From NCBI GenBank assembly GCA_003611875.1, contig RAYY01000009.1:1-64000 (forward strand): DNA of 64,000 nucleotides, in the 5' to 3' direction. The stretch comes from a bacterium D16-56 (GTDB lineage Bacteria; Bacillota; Clostridia; Lachnospirales; Lachnospiraceae). Both the position numbers and the translations under genes were made by a program. Shown piece after piece: positions 36,444 through 46,100 of the stretch (the stretch's first letter is position 1; every line of letters starts with the position of its first letter). Under the pieces are notes generated by a model, which saw nothing but the letters and a program-made list of their open reading frames with translations, was not told the origin of the DNA and searched no databases.

Positions 36444-37769
36444 CTACGCTTTCTTTCTACGGTTGGCTGCAACCGTTTTTCTCATCTCTTTAAACGCCTG
36501 GGTCAAGGGACGCTTTGCCGGGCAGATAAATGCACAGCTTCCGCACTCCACACACTCCATGCCGTTCAGCTTCTCGAATTTCTCACAGTCCCCCTTTAAG
36601 GCTGCCTTCATCATCATCACCGGAACAATCTGGCTGGGACACACGCTGACGCACTTACCGCAGCGGATACAGGGGGTAGGCTCATTGGCCGCCACCTCAT
36701 CCTTTGACATGCATAAAAGGGCCGAGTTGGTCTTTGTCACAGGAATATCCAGATCAAACAAAGCCATTCCCATCATAGGACCGCCTGCGATCATCTTCTC
36801 CGGCTGGGTCTTAAAGCCCCCTGCCGCTTCGACAAGCTCCTGGAAATTAGTCCCGATCTTTACGTTGTAATTCTGCGGATTGGCGATAGCGTCTCCGGTC
36901 ACAGTCACGATCCTGCGCATCAAAGGTGTGGTCTTGCACACTGCCATGTAAATGGCTATCACCGTATCCACATTGTCCACAATACAGCCGGCATCTGCAG
37001 GCAGCATGGAGGAATTTACCTTTCTGCCGGTAATGGCATTGATCAAGGAGCGCTCACCGCCTTGAGGATACTTGGTCTGAAGCTCACACACCTCTATGCG
37101 CGGCTCATTCTTTGTAAGCTCCTGCATCTTCTTAATAGCTTCCGGCTTGTTGTTCTCAATGCCGATCACGCCCTTTGCCTTTTCAAAAAGCTGCAGCATC
37201 ACCTTCAGCCCGCCCACAAGCTTCTCCGGTTCTTCCAGCATCATCCGGTAGTCGCTGGTCAGATACGGCTCACACTCTGCCGCATTAACCAGTACATACT
37301 CAATGGCATTCTCATCCTTTGGAGTCAGCTTTACATGTGTTGGGAATCCTGCCCCTCCTAATCCTACGATACCCGCTTCCTTTACGATATCACGGATCTC
37401 TTGTTTGGAAAGCTTTGCCGGGTCACGATCATTGCCTAAGCCTTCCACTGTCTGATACTCGCCGTCATTCTCCACAATGACGGAGTTTGCCATCGCGCCG
37501 TTTGCCACCCGTCTGGGCTCCACTGCCTTGACGGTCCCGGATACGGAGCAGATGACATTTGCAGATATAAATCCGCTTGCTTCGCCGATCTTCTGGCCGG
37601 CCAGCACCTTGTCGCCCTTTTTCACCAACGGAGTCGCCGGCGCACCGATATGCTGGGACATGGGATACACCATGTCGCCCTTCGGCATCAGGATCTGTGT
37701 GGGCTTGTTCTCGGACAGTTCTTTTCCCTCATATGGGTGAACGCCGCCTTTAAATGTAGCCAATCCCAT
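36444..37769 (-). CDS. rnfC: Rnf complex subunit C
   Basis: 441-residue NADH/FMN-binding subunit and entry point for NAD. N-terminal barrel-sandwich segment (GAPATPLVKKGDKV), a Rossmann-like NADH/FMN domain with GIVGLGGAGFPTHVK near residue 134, and a C-terminal pair of [4Fe-4S] motifs (CIRCGKCVSVCPSQ and CVECGSCAFICPAK). It is the first gene of the operon, with a clear promoter and palindromic sites upstream. The complex couples ferredoxin oxidation to NAD reduction and ion export. Confidence 0.96.
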   Translation of the reverse strand: MGLATFKGGVHPYEGKELSENKPTQILMPKGDMVYPMSQHIGAPATPLVKKGDKVLAGQKIGEASGFISANVICSVSGTVKAVEPRRVANGAMANSVIVENDGEYQTVEGLGNDRDPAKLSKQEIRDIVKEAGIVGLGGAGFPTHVKLTPKDENAIEYVLVNAAECEPYLTSDYRMMLEEPEKLVGGLKVMLQLFEKAKGVIGIENNKPEAIKKMQELTKNEPRIEVCELQTKYPQGGERSLINAITGRKVNSSMLPADAGCIVDNVDTVIAIYMAVCKTTPLMRRIVTVTGDAIANPQNYNVKIGTNFQELVEAAGGFKTQPEKMIAGGPMMGMALFDLDIPVTKTNSALLCMSKDEVAANEPTPCIRCGKCVSVCPSQIVPVMMMKAALKGDCEKFEKLNGMECVECGSCAFICPAKRPLTQAFKEMRKTVAANRRKKA

Positions 37770-37802
37770 CTACTTTTACCCTCTTTCTATACATTTTCTT
37801 TC

Positions 37803-37868
37803 TGTTTTTGACAAAAAACATCCATTTGTCATCTTGTTCAGTATAACATAATTAAAGGAGGGTTACAA
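37803..37868 (-). promoter_or_regulatory. rnf promoter with downstream palindromic operator
   Basis: Minus-strand -35 TTGTAA (37863-37868), 17-bp spacer, -10 TATACT (37840-37845). Thirteen to thirty nt past the expected start lies an 18-bp palindrome with arms TGTTTTT and AAAAACA around four bases (37803-37820). Its position suits a repressor or an RNA-binding control site. Two further copies lie upstream. Confidence 0.7.
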
Positions 37869-37994
37869 TTGGAAATTTTTCATTATACATCCATACAGTA
37901 TACGGGATTATTACCAAAAAACATGAAATTACAGAACAAATAAGGCCCTTTTCTTGTCTATTTTTTAACAAAAATGCTTTTTAACGGCAAACCA

Positions 37995-38043
37995 TGTTTT
38001 TGAAAAAAAACATGTTGTCACCTGGTGTTTTTGAAAAAAAACA
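37995..38043. repeat. Two identical 18-bp palindromes upstream of rnf
   Basis: TGTTTTTGAAAAAAAACA occurs at 37995-38012 and again at 38026-38043, 31 bp apart, about three helical turns. Each has 7-bp inverted arms around a 4-bp centre. The third copy at 37803-37820 differs by one base in the centre. They lie in the 438-nt gap between rnfC and the ABC permease; the rest of the gap is A/T-rich with no gene. Confidence 0.7.
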
Positions 38044-38207
38044 ATCAAAGGGTCCTAAGTAAACCTCCTTGCACCCGGCCCACAGCTTCAGAACCGTCCT
38101 GCAAAACAAGACCCCGTTTTCAGATTGTGAATTTTTTGCTTATTTCTGGCGTTTCAAAAACCAAAGAACTATTTATTATTTTTACTAATAAATTTAAATA
38201 ATTTTTT

Positions 38208-39278
38208 CTAACCAAACAGCCTTATATAATATCCCGGCAAAAACAGTCGTTCCACCATTCCAAACTCCGGCACATATCTTCGTATATCTAAAAATACCGG
38301 GCAGAAAACCAGGCTGCCCACTAAAAAAAACGGAATCAGACAGCAGACCGCTTCCTCACTGCGGCAGACTCGGCCAAGAATCCAGGAAAACACGGTCACA
38401 GAAATACTGTATCCGGCCAGCGCCGCCAGCTCATATGCCCCGTTTCCCATGCAGTTTCCTGTCCACAAAGCAGCAAATCCCGACACAGCCCCAAGGCATA
38501 CCGGCGCAGCCTGACCTGCAAGACTGCACAAAATCCGGCTTCCATAAGGAACCTTTAAAAACATCCCTTTTTTCTCATCCGCCAGGCCAATGGCTCCGCC
38601 GTAAAGTCCGATCACAAACACATAGACCGCCACGATCCCACGAACCGGAAACACGGACGGCTCCGAAGCTGCCGCTGCTTTGGTTTCTTGTCCTCCTGCA
38701 AACTCATAGGTAAAATCAAAGGTACTGCCGTTTTCCTTCCACTTGTCATACACATCCCCGGCAGCCAGAGCCTCATTACCCATTTTCTGCTCCATATACC
38801 GACAGAACAATTCTCGGTCATACAGCTCAATCATGGCTGCAAAAACCGTCTCAGAGGACAGCCTTGCCGCAACCGTAGACGGCGCAGAATAAACCCGGAT
38901 GCTCCTCTTAAAATCCTTTTGGTCCATGCGCTCTAAAAGCCCTGCCAGTATCACATATCCGCATTCCGCCCGCTTAGACGCCACCTCATCCTTTACCTCC
39001 TGCTCACTGCCGCACTGGTAAAACTGAAACAGTCCGTCCTCTGCCTGACGCCCGGTCAGGGCCAGGACTACCTCCTGCTCCAACGCCTGCAGGCCTTTTT
39101 CTCCTTTTTCTGTTCCCGGCTCCGCACAGATGGCAATGCGAATGCTGGCCTCTCCGTCCTTTTGAAGATTTCGAATCAAAAAGGTTCCCAGAGGAAAAAG
39201 GAGCAGAATAAGAAAAAACGACAATCTGCACAGATGACGTTTACAGGACAAAAAAAACCAGATCCCTATCCTTCTCAT
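38208..39278 (-). CDS. ABC-2 type transporter permease (second subunit)
   Basis: 356-residue membrane protein with one N-terminal helix (about 12-34), an extracytoplasmic domain of about 170 residues and about five C-terminal helices, the ABC-2/YhgE-like layout. The start at 39278 (MRRIGIWFF) overlaps the previous stop in ATGA; a frame extending 116 residues further upstream has a shadow-like composition and is rejected. With the neighbouring permease and ATPase it forms an exporter-type complex of unknown cargo. Confidence 0.82.
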   Translation of the reverse strand: MRRIGIWFFLSCKRHLCRLSFFLILLLFPLGTFLIRNLQKDGEASIRIAICAEPGTEKGEKGLQALEQEVVLALTGRQAEDGLFQFYQCGSEQEVKDEVASKRAECGYVILAGLLERMDQKDFKRSIRVYSAPSTVAARLSSETVFAAMIELYDRELFCRYMEQKMGNEALAAGDVYDKWKENGSTFDFTYEFAGGQETKAAAASEPSVFPVRGIVAVYVFVIGLYGGAIGLADEKKGMFLKVPYGSRILCSLAGQAAPVCLGAVSGFAALWTGNCMGNGAYELAALAGYSISVTVFSWILGRVCRSEEAVCCLIPFFLVGSLVFCPVFLDIRRYVPEFGMVERLFLPGYYIRLFG

Positions 39279-40480
39279 AATCCCTTCCTCTCCTCCCATT
39301 TTTCCAGCATCACTGTCCCCAGAAATCCGCCCGAAAACAACAAAAACAGCTTTCCTGCGGCAAAAACGCTCCACTGCCCTGCCAGCATAAGCTTCACCCC
39401 GTCCATCAGAATTGCCGACGGCATAGCCAAAGCCATCCTGTTCAGCCCATCCGGCAGAAATACCGAGGGCAAAAATCCTCCCGCCACAAAATGCTGCGCT
39501 GTCACAGTCAGGAACAAAAGCATAATGCCGCCCAGCAGTGTGCCTGCTGCCTGATAGATCAGCACCACAAAAGCAGATACAGCCAGACAGATCAAAAGCA
39601 GAAAAAGCACGGCTGCCAATTTCCATTTCTCTGCCGGTCCCAGCATCCCCGTCAGTGCCAATCCCAGGATCAGAGATATGGTAAAAAGAAGACTTGCCAG
39701 TCCTCCGATACGTCCTGCCGTGCGGCTGATACTGCCGATTCCTGCCAGCGTCAGCTTTTGTCTCATAACAGGCTTTATCGGCGTCAAATACCCGGACACC
39801 GGAATGGCCAGCAGCAGGAGAAACAACACATAAGCGCTGATCCCATAAAACACCAGGATCGGCACATCCCCCGTAGCGCTGACCTGACGATGCTGAAAAT
39901 AATCCTCCCTGGGAAGGCTGTAAGACAAAAAGAGCTGGTTCAGATCCCGCTCCAGCTCCGGAATCTCTCCATCCCTGCCAGAGGAAAGATACATCTCATT
40001 CCCCGCATAAATCCCTGCCTGGGAAGCCGCCAGAATCTCTGCCCCTGCCCTGGTAAGCTCCTGGAATATCCGGCTTTCCAGCCAGGCATTCTTTGGCATC
40101 AGGATTCTCACGGCAGGATTACTCCCATTCATAATCCCCTGAATCAGCCCCTCCGGCACATCCATCACGGCGCTGAGTTCTCCATGCATTAATCCCCTTA
40201 TGCCTTCCTCCTGCTCCACATACTCAAAATCACACATGCTCTTCACACTGTCTAAGGAGCTGACCATGGAAATCATCTGCCTGGCAACCGCATCCTCCTT
40301 TGGCAATACCACACCCACAGCGATCCTTCCGGCCGCCGCATCTCCATACAAAGCACGCCCTGCCAAAAGGGCAACCGCCCCTGCCAAAAACAGCAGTGCA
40401 GTCGCCCCGGCAAACATCTGCGGAAATCTCTGATATGCTCTTTTTAATTCTAACTTCCAGAAAATCAGGAACATCGGCAT
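39275..40480 (-). CDS. ABC-2 type transporter permease (first subunit)
   Basis: 401-residue membrane protein with the same layout as its neighbour: helix at about 24-45, a large extracytoplasmic region (about 50-215), then about six helices to the C-terminus, with FVAGGFLPSVFLPDGLNRM near residue 327. That stretch resembles ABC-2 membrane domains. It follows the zinc-ribbon gene by 15 nt with GGAGG 9 nt before the ATG, and is coupled to the second permease by ATGA overlap. Confidence 0.82.
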   Translation of the reverse strand: MPMFLIFWKLELKRAYQRFPQMFAGATALLFLAGAVALLAGRALYGDAAAGRIAVGVVLPKEDAVARQMISMVSSLDSVKSMCDFEYVEQEEGIRGLMHGELSAVMDVPEGLIQGIMNGSNPAVRILMPKNAWLESRIFQELTRAGAEILAASQAGIYAGNEMYLSSGRDGEIPELERDLNQLFLSYSLPREDYFQHRQVSATGDVPILVFYGISAYVLFLLLLAIPVSGYLTPIKPVMRQKLTLAGIGSISRTAGRIGGLASLLFTISLILGLALTGMLGPAEKWKLAAVLFLLLICLAVSAFVVLIYQAAGTLLGGIMLLFLTVTAQHFVAGGFLPSVFLPDGLNRMALAMPSAILMDGVKLMLAGQWSVFAAGKLFLLFSGGFLGTVMLEKWEERKGL

Positions 40481-40495
40481 ACGAAACTTCCTCCG

Positions 40496-42301
40496 TTAAT
40501 TTCCAATAGAATTAAGCTGGCTGGCCAAATCCATAATGCCCATATATATTTCCATCATCACGTCCTGCCAGTCCTCCTGTGTGGCTTGTATCACATCCAG
40601 CTTCTCTCCCTCTAATTCCGTCACATCATCTGACAAAGGACGCAGATCATATTCCCCGCTAAATGAGATAAACATGGAATCCTCCTCCGGCACATCCAGA
40701 CGAATCTCATCAAATTCCACACAAATCACAGAGCCTTTTTCCAGTTCACTGACGATCCCCTCTGTCGAAAATCCCACCATCTTCTCATCGTCTGACACAA
40801 CCTTTGCCGACATGACAAAATCACCGCTGTCCGAATCATAGAGCCCGGACAAATCAAGGCCAAGATCCGCCCCTTCTCCCGCAAACTTCAGGGAAAGATC
40901 ACCTGTCAGAGATGTTCCGTCATAGGAGCCTGTCTTTGTAAACTCAATGGTTATCTTGTCACCGTCCTGAGAAAGCTCCGCCTTTCCCCAGGCATTCTCA
41001 GTCAGATAGCTTCCGCCCTCCAGCCGTAGGCTGAACTGGATGTCCGTCTTATCCCCGCCGTCTGTCAGGAAGGTACTTCCTTCCACAGATACAAGCCTTC
41101 CCTTTTTGTCTACATGAACCACCATGTCCACATCATTCAGCACTGCATCCAGCTCATCAATAGCATCCTCTACCGTATCCTTCAGCTCATCGTAGCTCTG
41201 GTTCAGCAGCTCCTCTGCAGACATTCTATATAAAGAGCTGTTGTCAAAATTACTGCCGGTCAGCTCCAGCATCCGGAAGCTCATCTGCATATATTCAAGG
41301 AAATTGGCTTTCAGCTCCTGGTCCTCCAAAAAGAAATCCGAAGATGTTCTCAAAAAAGCGATTAAGGAATCCTTGCTGATATTCACCTCATAGCCTTTAC
41401 AGGACACCTCCTTCCCGTCCACCTCAAAGGTATCCTTCTCCCCTTTTGTCACGGTCAGCGCCTCTTTAAAATCTGCCTGTGCCTTACAGCCCTTTTTGTA
41501 ACGCTCCAAGGCTTCACCCAATCCATAAGGATCTGCGGCCGATCCATCCTCTACCTTTTTCTGAACCCAGCCCACATACTCCCGGAAAAAATCTTCCATT
41601 TCCTCCAGATCCATATCCGAATATTGAACCATGGGACCAAGAACCGGGGAATCCATGACTCTCTGTGCCAGTCCCTCGCTTACGTCCAAGGTAAACACCC
41701 TGCCGCTTAGTTCCGGGATAGAAGCCATAAAAACATCGTCCCCATAATAAAAATTCAGATTGGCCAGATCCATGCCTCCATACAGCACTGCCACATTGCC
41801 GGCGGTCTTCTTGCTGGCCTGATCATATTGAGTGCCCATTTGAATGCCGCCGCCTGCATACGGTTTTGCCTCGTCTATGGAGCAGTCCTTCAGCACCAGC
41901 TTCAATTCTGCCTCCTGGCTGCTGCCGGCATTCTCCTGAAATTTGGAGAATCCGAAAAGCTCCTCCATGGGCTTTACCTGATCCTCCGTATAAATATTCT
42001 CAAAGGCAGAGATCACTACCTCCTTGGGATCCTTTTCTCCCATCTTTACGGCTGCGAAGACCCCGATTCCCACAACAGCCGCGATTGCCGCTGCAATCCC
42101 AATCAGCTTCCCCGGTGACTTTTTCTTCTCCGGTGCAACCGACGTCTGACCGGCGGCTGACACAGCGTCCGGTGTTCCCTGGCCGCCCTGGCCGGATGAT
42201 GCCTGGCCGGCCCCTGGAAGTTCTTCGCCTGCAGGAGTCCCGCAAAACGGACACTTCTGTTCCTTTTCCTGCAGCTCGTTTCCACAGTATTTACATTTCA
42301 T
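40496..42301 (-). CDS. Zinc-ribbon, single-span membrane protein of an ABC transporter operon
   Basis: 601 residues. An N-terminal zinc ribbon uses C3, C6, C17 and C20 (MKCKYCGNE and KCPFCG), followed by a Gly/Gln/Ser-rich linker, one membrane helix at about 65-87, and about 510 extracytoplasmic residues with no Cys-rich or catalytic motif recognised. The ribbon should face the cytoplasm. It lies between the ATPase and the two permease genes, so it probably belongs to the same complex or senses its cargo. The ATG at 42301 follows GGAGGAGTAAG. Proteins with this ribbon-helix-large-domain layout are common but uncharacterised in Lachnospiraceae. Confidence 0.75.
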   Translation of the reverse strand: MKCKYCGNELQEKEQKCPFCGTPAGEELPGAGQASSGQGGQGTPDAVSAAGQTSVAPEKKKSPGKLIGIAAAIAAVVGIGVFAAVKMGEKDPKEVVISAFENIYTEDQVKPMEELFGFSKFQENAGSSQEAELKLVLKDCSIDEAKPYAGGGIQMGTQYDQASKKTAGNVAVLYGGMDLANLNFYYGDDVFMASIPELSGRVFTLDVSEGLAQRVMDSPVLGPMVQYSDMDLEEMEDFFREYVGWVQKKVEDGSAADPYGLGEALERYKKGCKAQADFKEALTVTKGEKDTFEVDGKEVSCKGYEVNISKDSLIAFLRTSSDFFLEDQELKANFLEYMQMSFRMLELTGSNFDNSSLYRMSAEELLNQSYDELKDTVEDAIDELDAVLNDVDMVVHVDKKGRLVSVEGSTFLTDGGDKTDIQFSLRLEGGSYLTENAWGKAELSQDGDKITIEFTKTGSYDGTSLTGDLSLKFAGEGADLGLDLSGLYDSDSGDFVMSAKVVSDDEKMVGFSTEGIVSELEKGSVICVEFDEIRLDVPEEDSMFISFSGEYDLRPLSDDVTELEGEKLDVIQATQEDWQDVMMEIYMGIMDLASQLNSIGN

Positions 42302-42367
42302 TCTTACTCCTCCCATATACTTGTCTGTAGAGTCGTATTCAATTATACTACATACTCCTGCTTTTTT

Positions 42368-43048
42368 CTATTCCTTTCTAAAAATTTCAATCAGCTCCTG
42401 CTCTTTTAGCCCTTCATCGATTCTCTGAAGCACACCCTTCTTCAGCACATACATAGCCGTACACAGCGACAATTCCGGAAGCTCATGAGAGGTCAGAAGA
42501 ATCGTTCCTCCTTCTTTCCGGTATTTTTCCAGATAGCTCCGGATTTCTGCCTTACACTCCAAATCCAGCGCTGCCCCCGGCTCGTCTAAGATCAGCACAG
42601 AACCATGATTGGAAAGAGCACATGCAATGCTGAGCCGTTTCTTCATTCCCCCTGACAAGGTTCTTACCGGCTTTTTCAGCATTTCCCCAATCCCCAGCAT
42701 GGCGGCTGCCCCGGTCTTTAAATCTTCCTCCATCCTCGCCCTGCTGCCCTGGTACCACAAGGACAGATTATCCTTTACGGTAAGCTCCTCCATCAGCGGA
42801 TTTTCCTGGGGTACATAGGCAGCCTCCTCATAAAAAACCTTTGCATGCCCCACAGCCTCCCTGCCGCGAAACCGGATACTCCCTTTATCTGCCCGGACAG
42901 CGCCGGCTAAAATCGACAAAAGCGTCGTCTTCCCGCATCCGTTGCTTCCTATAATTCCAACACATTCCCCTGGCGATGCAGTCAAAGAAACACCGGACAA
43001 CACCTTGTGATTCCTATACGATTTATACAGGGATGTTACCTCCAGCAT
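42368..43048 (-). CDS. ABC transporter ATP-binding protein
   Basis: 226-residue single cassette: Walker A GSNGCGKTTLLSIL near residue 34, signature LSGGMKKRLSIACAL near 127, Walker B VLILDEPGAALD near 150 and a switch His in LTSHELPEL. It energises the ABC-2 permeases encoded downstream. The ATG follows AAAGGAG. It is first in the four-gene operon. Confidence 0.92.
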   Translation of the reverse strand: MLEVTSLYKSYRNHKVLSGVSLTASPGECVGIIGSNGCGKTTLLSILAGAVRADKGSIRFRGREAVGHAKVFYEEAAYVPQENPLMEELTVKDNLSLWYQGSRARMEEDLKTGAAAMLGIGEMLKKPVRTLSGGMKKRLSIACALSNHGSVLILDEPGAALDLECKAEIRSYLEKYRKEGGTILLTSHELPELSLCTAMYVLKKGVLQRIDEGLKEQELIEIFRKE

Positions 43049-43108
43049 AAAAACTCCTTTCTTTCTCTGTGGAATCCTCGTTCTGCAAATCTATTTTAGA
43101 ACCGTTCC

Positions 43109-46100
43109 TTACAGTGTCCCGATATCAATTAAAGTCAGCTCTTTTGTCCTGTTTTCCAGACTTGTTGCCAGAGCCTCTGCCGTATCCAGGCTGGTCAAAA
43201 CATGCACTCCTGTCTCAATGGCATTTCTGCGTATAATAAACCCGTCATGGCTCCGCTCTGCCCCCTGCTGGGGAATATCAATTACCAGGTCAATCTCATG
43301 ACCCAGAATCAAATCCAAGATGTTGGGCGATTCCTGCTCCAGCTTGCGCACGGTCAGCGCCTTCACGCCATGAGCATTCAGCGCCCTGGCTGTGCCTCTG
43401 GTTGCAAAAATCCGATACCCTGCATTCTGAAACCTGCGGGCAATTTCCACCACTGCCTCATGTTCTGACTCCCGCACGGTAATCACCATATTTTTATGCT
43501 TAGGCAGCTTGATTCCCGCCCCCGCAAAGGCTTTATAAAGGGCCTCATTAAAGGTCTCGGCAACCCCCAGGCACTCTCCTGTAGATTTCATCTCCGGCCC
43601 CAGGCTGATGTCTGCCCCACGGATCTTCTCAAAGGAGAACACCGGCATCTTGATCGCCATATACTTTGACTTTTTCTGTAATCCCGGCGTATAGCCCAGT
43701 TCTTTCAACGTATGCCCGCAGATAACCCGGGTCGCCAGAGGCACAATGGGAATACCGGTCACTTTGCTGATATAGGGCACTGTCCGCGACGACCGGGGAT
43801 TTACCTCAATGATGAAAACCTCTTCTCCTGCCACAATAAACTGAATGTTGATCATTCCCTTTACATGCAAAGCCCGCGCCAGTCTCTCTGTATAATCTAC
43901 CAGCCGCGCCTCAATCTCCGGGGTAATACTGGGAGCCGGATACACGGAAATACTGTCGCCGGAGTGAACGCCGGTCCGCTCAATATGCTCCATAATGCCC
44001 GGAATCAGAATATCCTTTCCGTCACAGACCGCATCTACCTCGATCTCCTTTCCTACAATGTACTTATCTACCAGAATAGGATGATCCTGGGCAATCTGAT
44101 TGATAATGCCGATAAACTCATCTATGTCATGATCATTGATGCAGATCTGCATTCCCTGTCCGCCCAGAACATAGGAGGGACGCACCAATACCGGATAGCC
44201 CAGCTCATTGGCTGCTGCCTTCGCCTCCTGGGCCGTAAACACCGTATGCCCTGCCGGTCTTGGAATCCGGCACTGTTCCAGAATGCGGTCAAACAGCTCC
44301 CGGTCCTCCGCAGCATCCACATCCTCAGCTGCAGTTCCCAGAATCGGCACTCCCATCTTCATCAGCGCCTCTGTCAGCTTAATGGCAGTCTGACCGCCAA
44401 ACTGCACGACTGCCCCGTCCGGCTTCTCCATATCCACAATGGATTCCACATCCTCCGGAGTCAGCGGTTCAAAATACAGCTTATCTGCAATATCAAAATC
44501 CGTGCTTACTGTCTCCGGGTTATTGTTAATGATAATCGTCTCATAGCCTTCCTTGGCAAATGCCCAGGTACTGTGGACAGAACAAAAATCAAACTCGATT
44601 CCCTGTCCGATACGAATCGGACCGGAGCCCAGAACCAGAACCTTCTTTTTGGGATGACTTTCGTTTGCCGGATTGGCTGTTTTCGCCGGATCACTTCCGC
44701 CATAACCGACGTCCGTTCCGCCGCTGCCCTCCTCCTCACTGATCCCGTCAAAGCAGGAATAATAGTAAGGCGTCTCCGCCGCAAACTCTGCCGCACAGGT
44801 ATCCACCATCTTAAAAGACGCCCGGATTCCTGCCCCATAGCGCATCTCCTTAATTTCCTGCACAGACATGCCCGTCAAACGGGCAATGACAGTATCCGGA
44901 AACTCCAGCCGCTTTGCCTCCCGCAGAAGCTCCATCGTCAGAGGCCCCACCTTCAGCGTCTCCTCCATATCCACCAGCACTGCCAGCTTGTCAATAAACC
45001 AACGGTCAATACGGGTAATCTCAAATATCTCATCATAAGAAATCCCCCGACGAAGCGCCTCCGCAATCACCCAGATCCGCCGGTCATCCACCTTTGCCAG
45101 CTGCCGTTTCAAACCATCCTGGTCCAATCTGCTGAAATCATACCCATTGGGACACTCCATGATGCCGGCCTCTGGCAAAGTCTGCGTCTGGTTCTCGTCA
45201 GGCAATGCAGAATCCTCCTTTGAGCACTCTGTGATGTCCGTCTTTTGCAAGGAAGCCGTCCGCTTCTCACCAGACGGCGCTGTATACAATGTCAGAGAAT
45301 CCACATGCTGCTCCAGGGAACGAATGGCCTTCATCAAAGCTCCCTCAAAGCTGGTACAGATACTCATCACCTCTCCGGTCGCCTTCATCTGTGTCCCTAA
45401 TGCTCTTTTGGCGCTGATAAACTTATCAAAGGGAAGGCGAGGCATTTTCACCACACAGTAATCCAGCATCGGCTCAAAGCAGGCGCAGGTCTTTTTTGTC
45501 ACTGCATTTTTAATCTCATCCAGGGTATAGCCCAGTGCAATCTTAGCTGCCACCTTGGCAATCGGATAACCGGTGGCTTTGGAGGCAAGCGCCGAGGAAC
45601 GGCTGACCCTGGGATTCACCTCAATCACACAGTATTCAAAGCTGTCCGGATTCAGCGCATACTGCACATTACAGCCGCCGGTGATTCCCAGCTCTGTGAT
45701 AATATTCAATGCCGAGGTCCGCAGCATCTGATACTCCTTATCCCCCAGCGTCTGGGAAGGCGCCACCACAATACTGTCCCCCGTATGCACACCCACCGGG
45801 TCAATATTTTCCATATTGCAGACCGTGATAACATTTCCTGCACCGTCCCGAATCACCTCATACTCAATCTCTTTCCAGCCGGCAATACAACGCTCCACCA
45901 AAACCTGTCCCACCCGGGAAAGCCGCAGCCCGTTCTCCAGAATCTCCCGGCACTGCTCCGGACCGCGGGCAATACCACCGCCGCTGCCTCCCAAGGTATA
46001 GGCCGGCCGCAGCACCACCGGATAGCCGATTTCTGCAGCAATCCTCAGCCCGTCCTCCACATCCTCCACAATATCCGAGGGAGCCACCGGCTCACCGATC

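Noticed and set aside
37803-37820. Rex operator at the rnf promoter
   Set aside because: The palindrome has the 7-4-7 layout but the arms are TGTTTTT/AAAAACA, so the TGTT to AACA spacing is two bases longer than in Rex sites.
39279-39626. 116-residue extension of the second ABC-2 permease
   Set aside because: Composition is that of an antisense-frame shadow of the first permease gene, and the ATG at 39278 overlaps the preceding stop as ATGA.
43712-45223. 503-codon open frame on the plus strand
   Set aside because: It is fully contained opposite carB and rich in Arg, His, Cys and Leu from complementary codon bias; no ribosome binding site.
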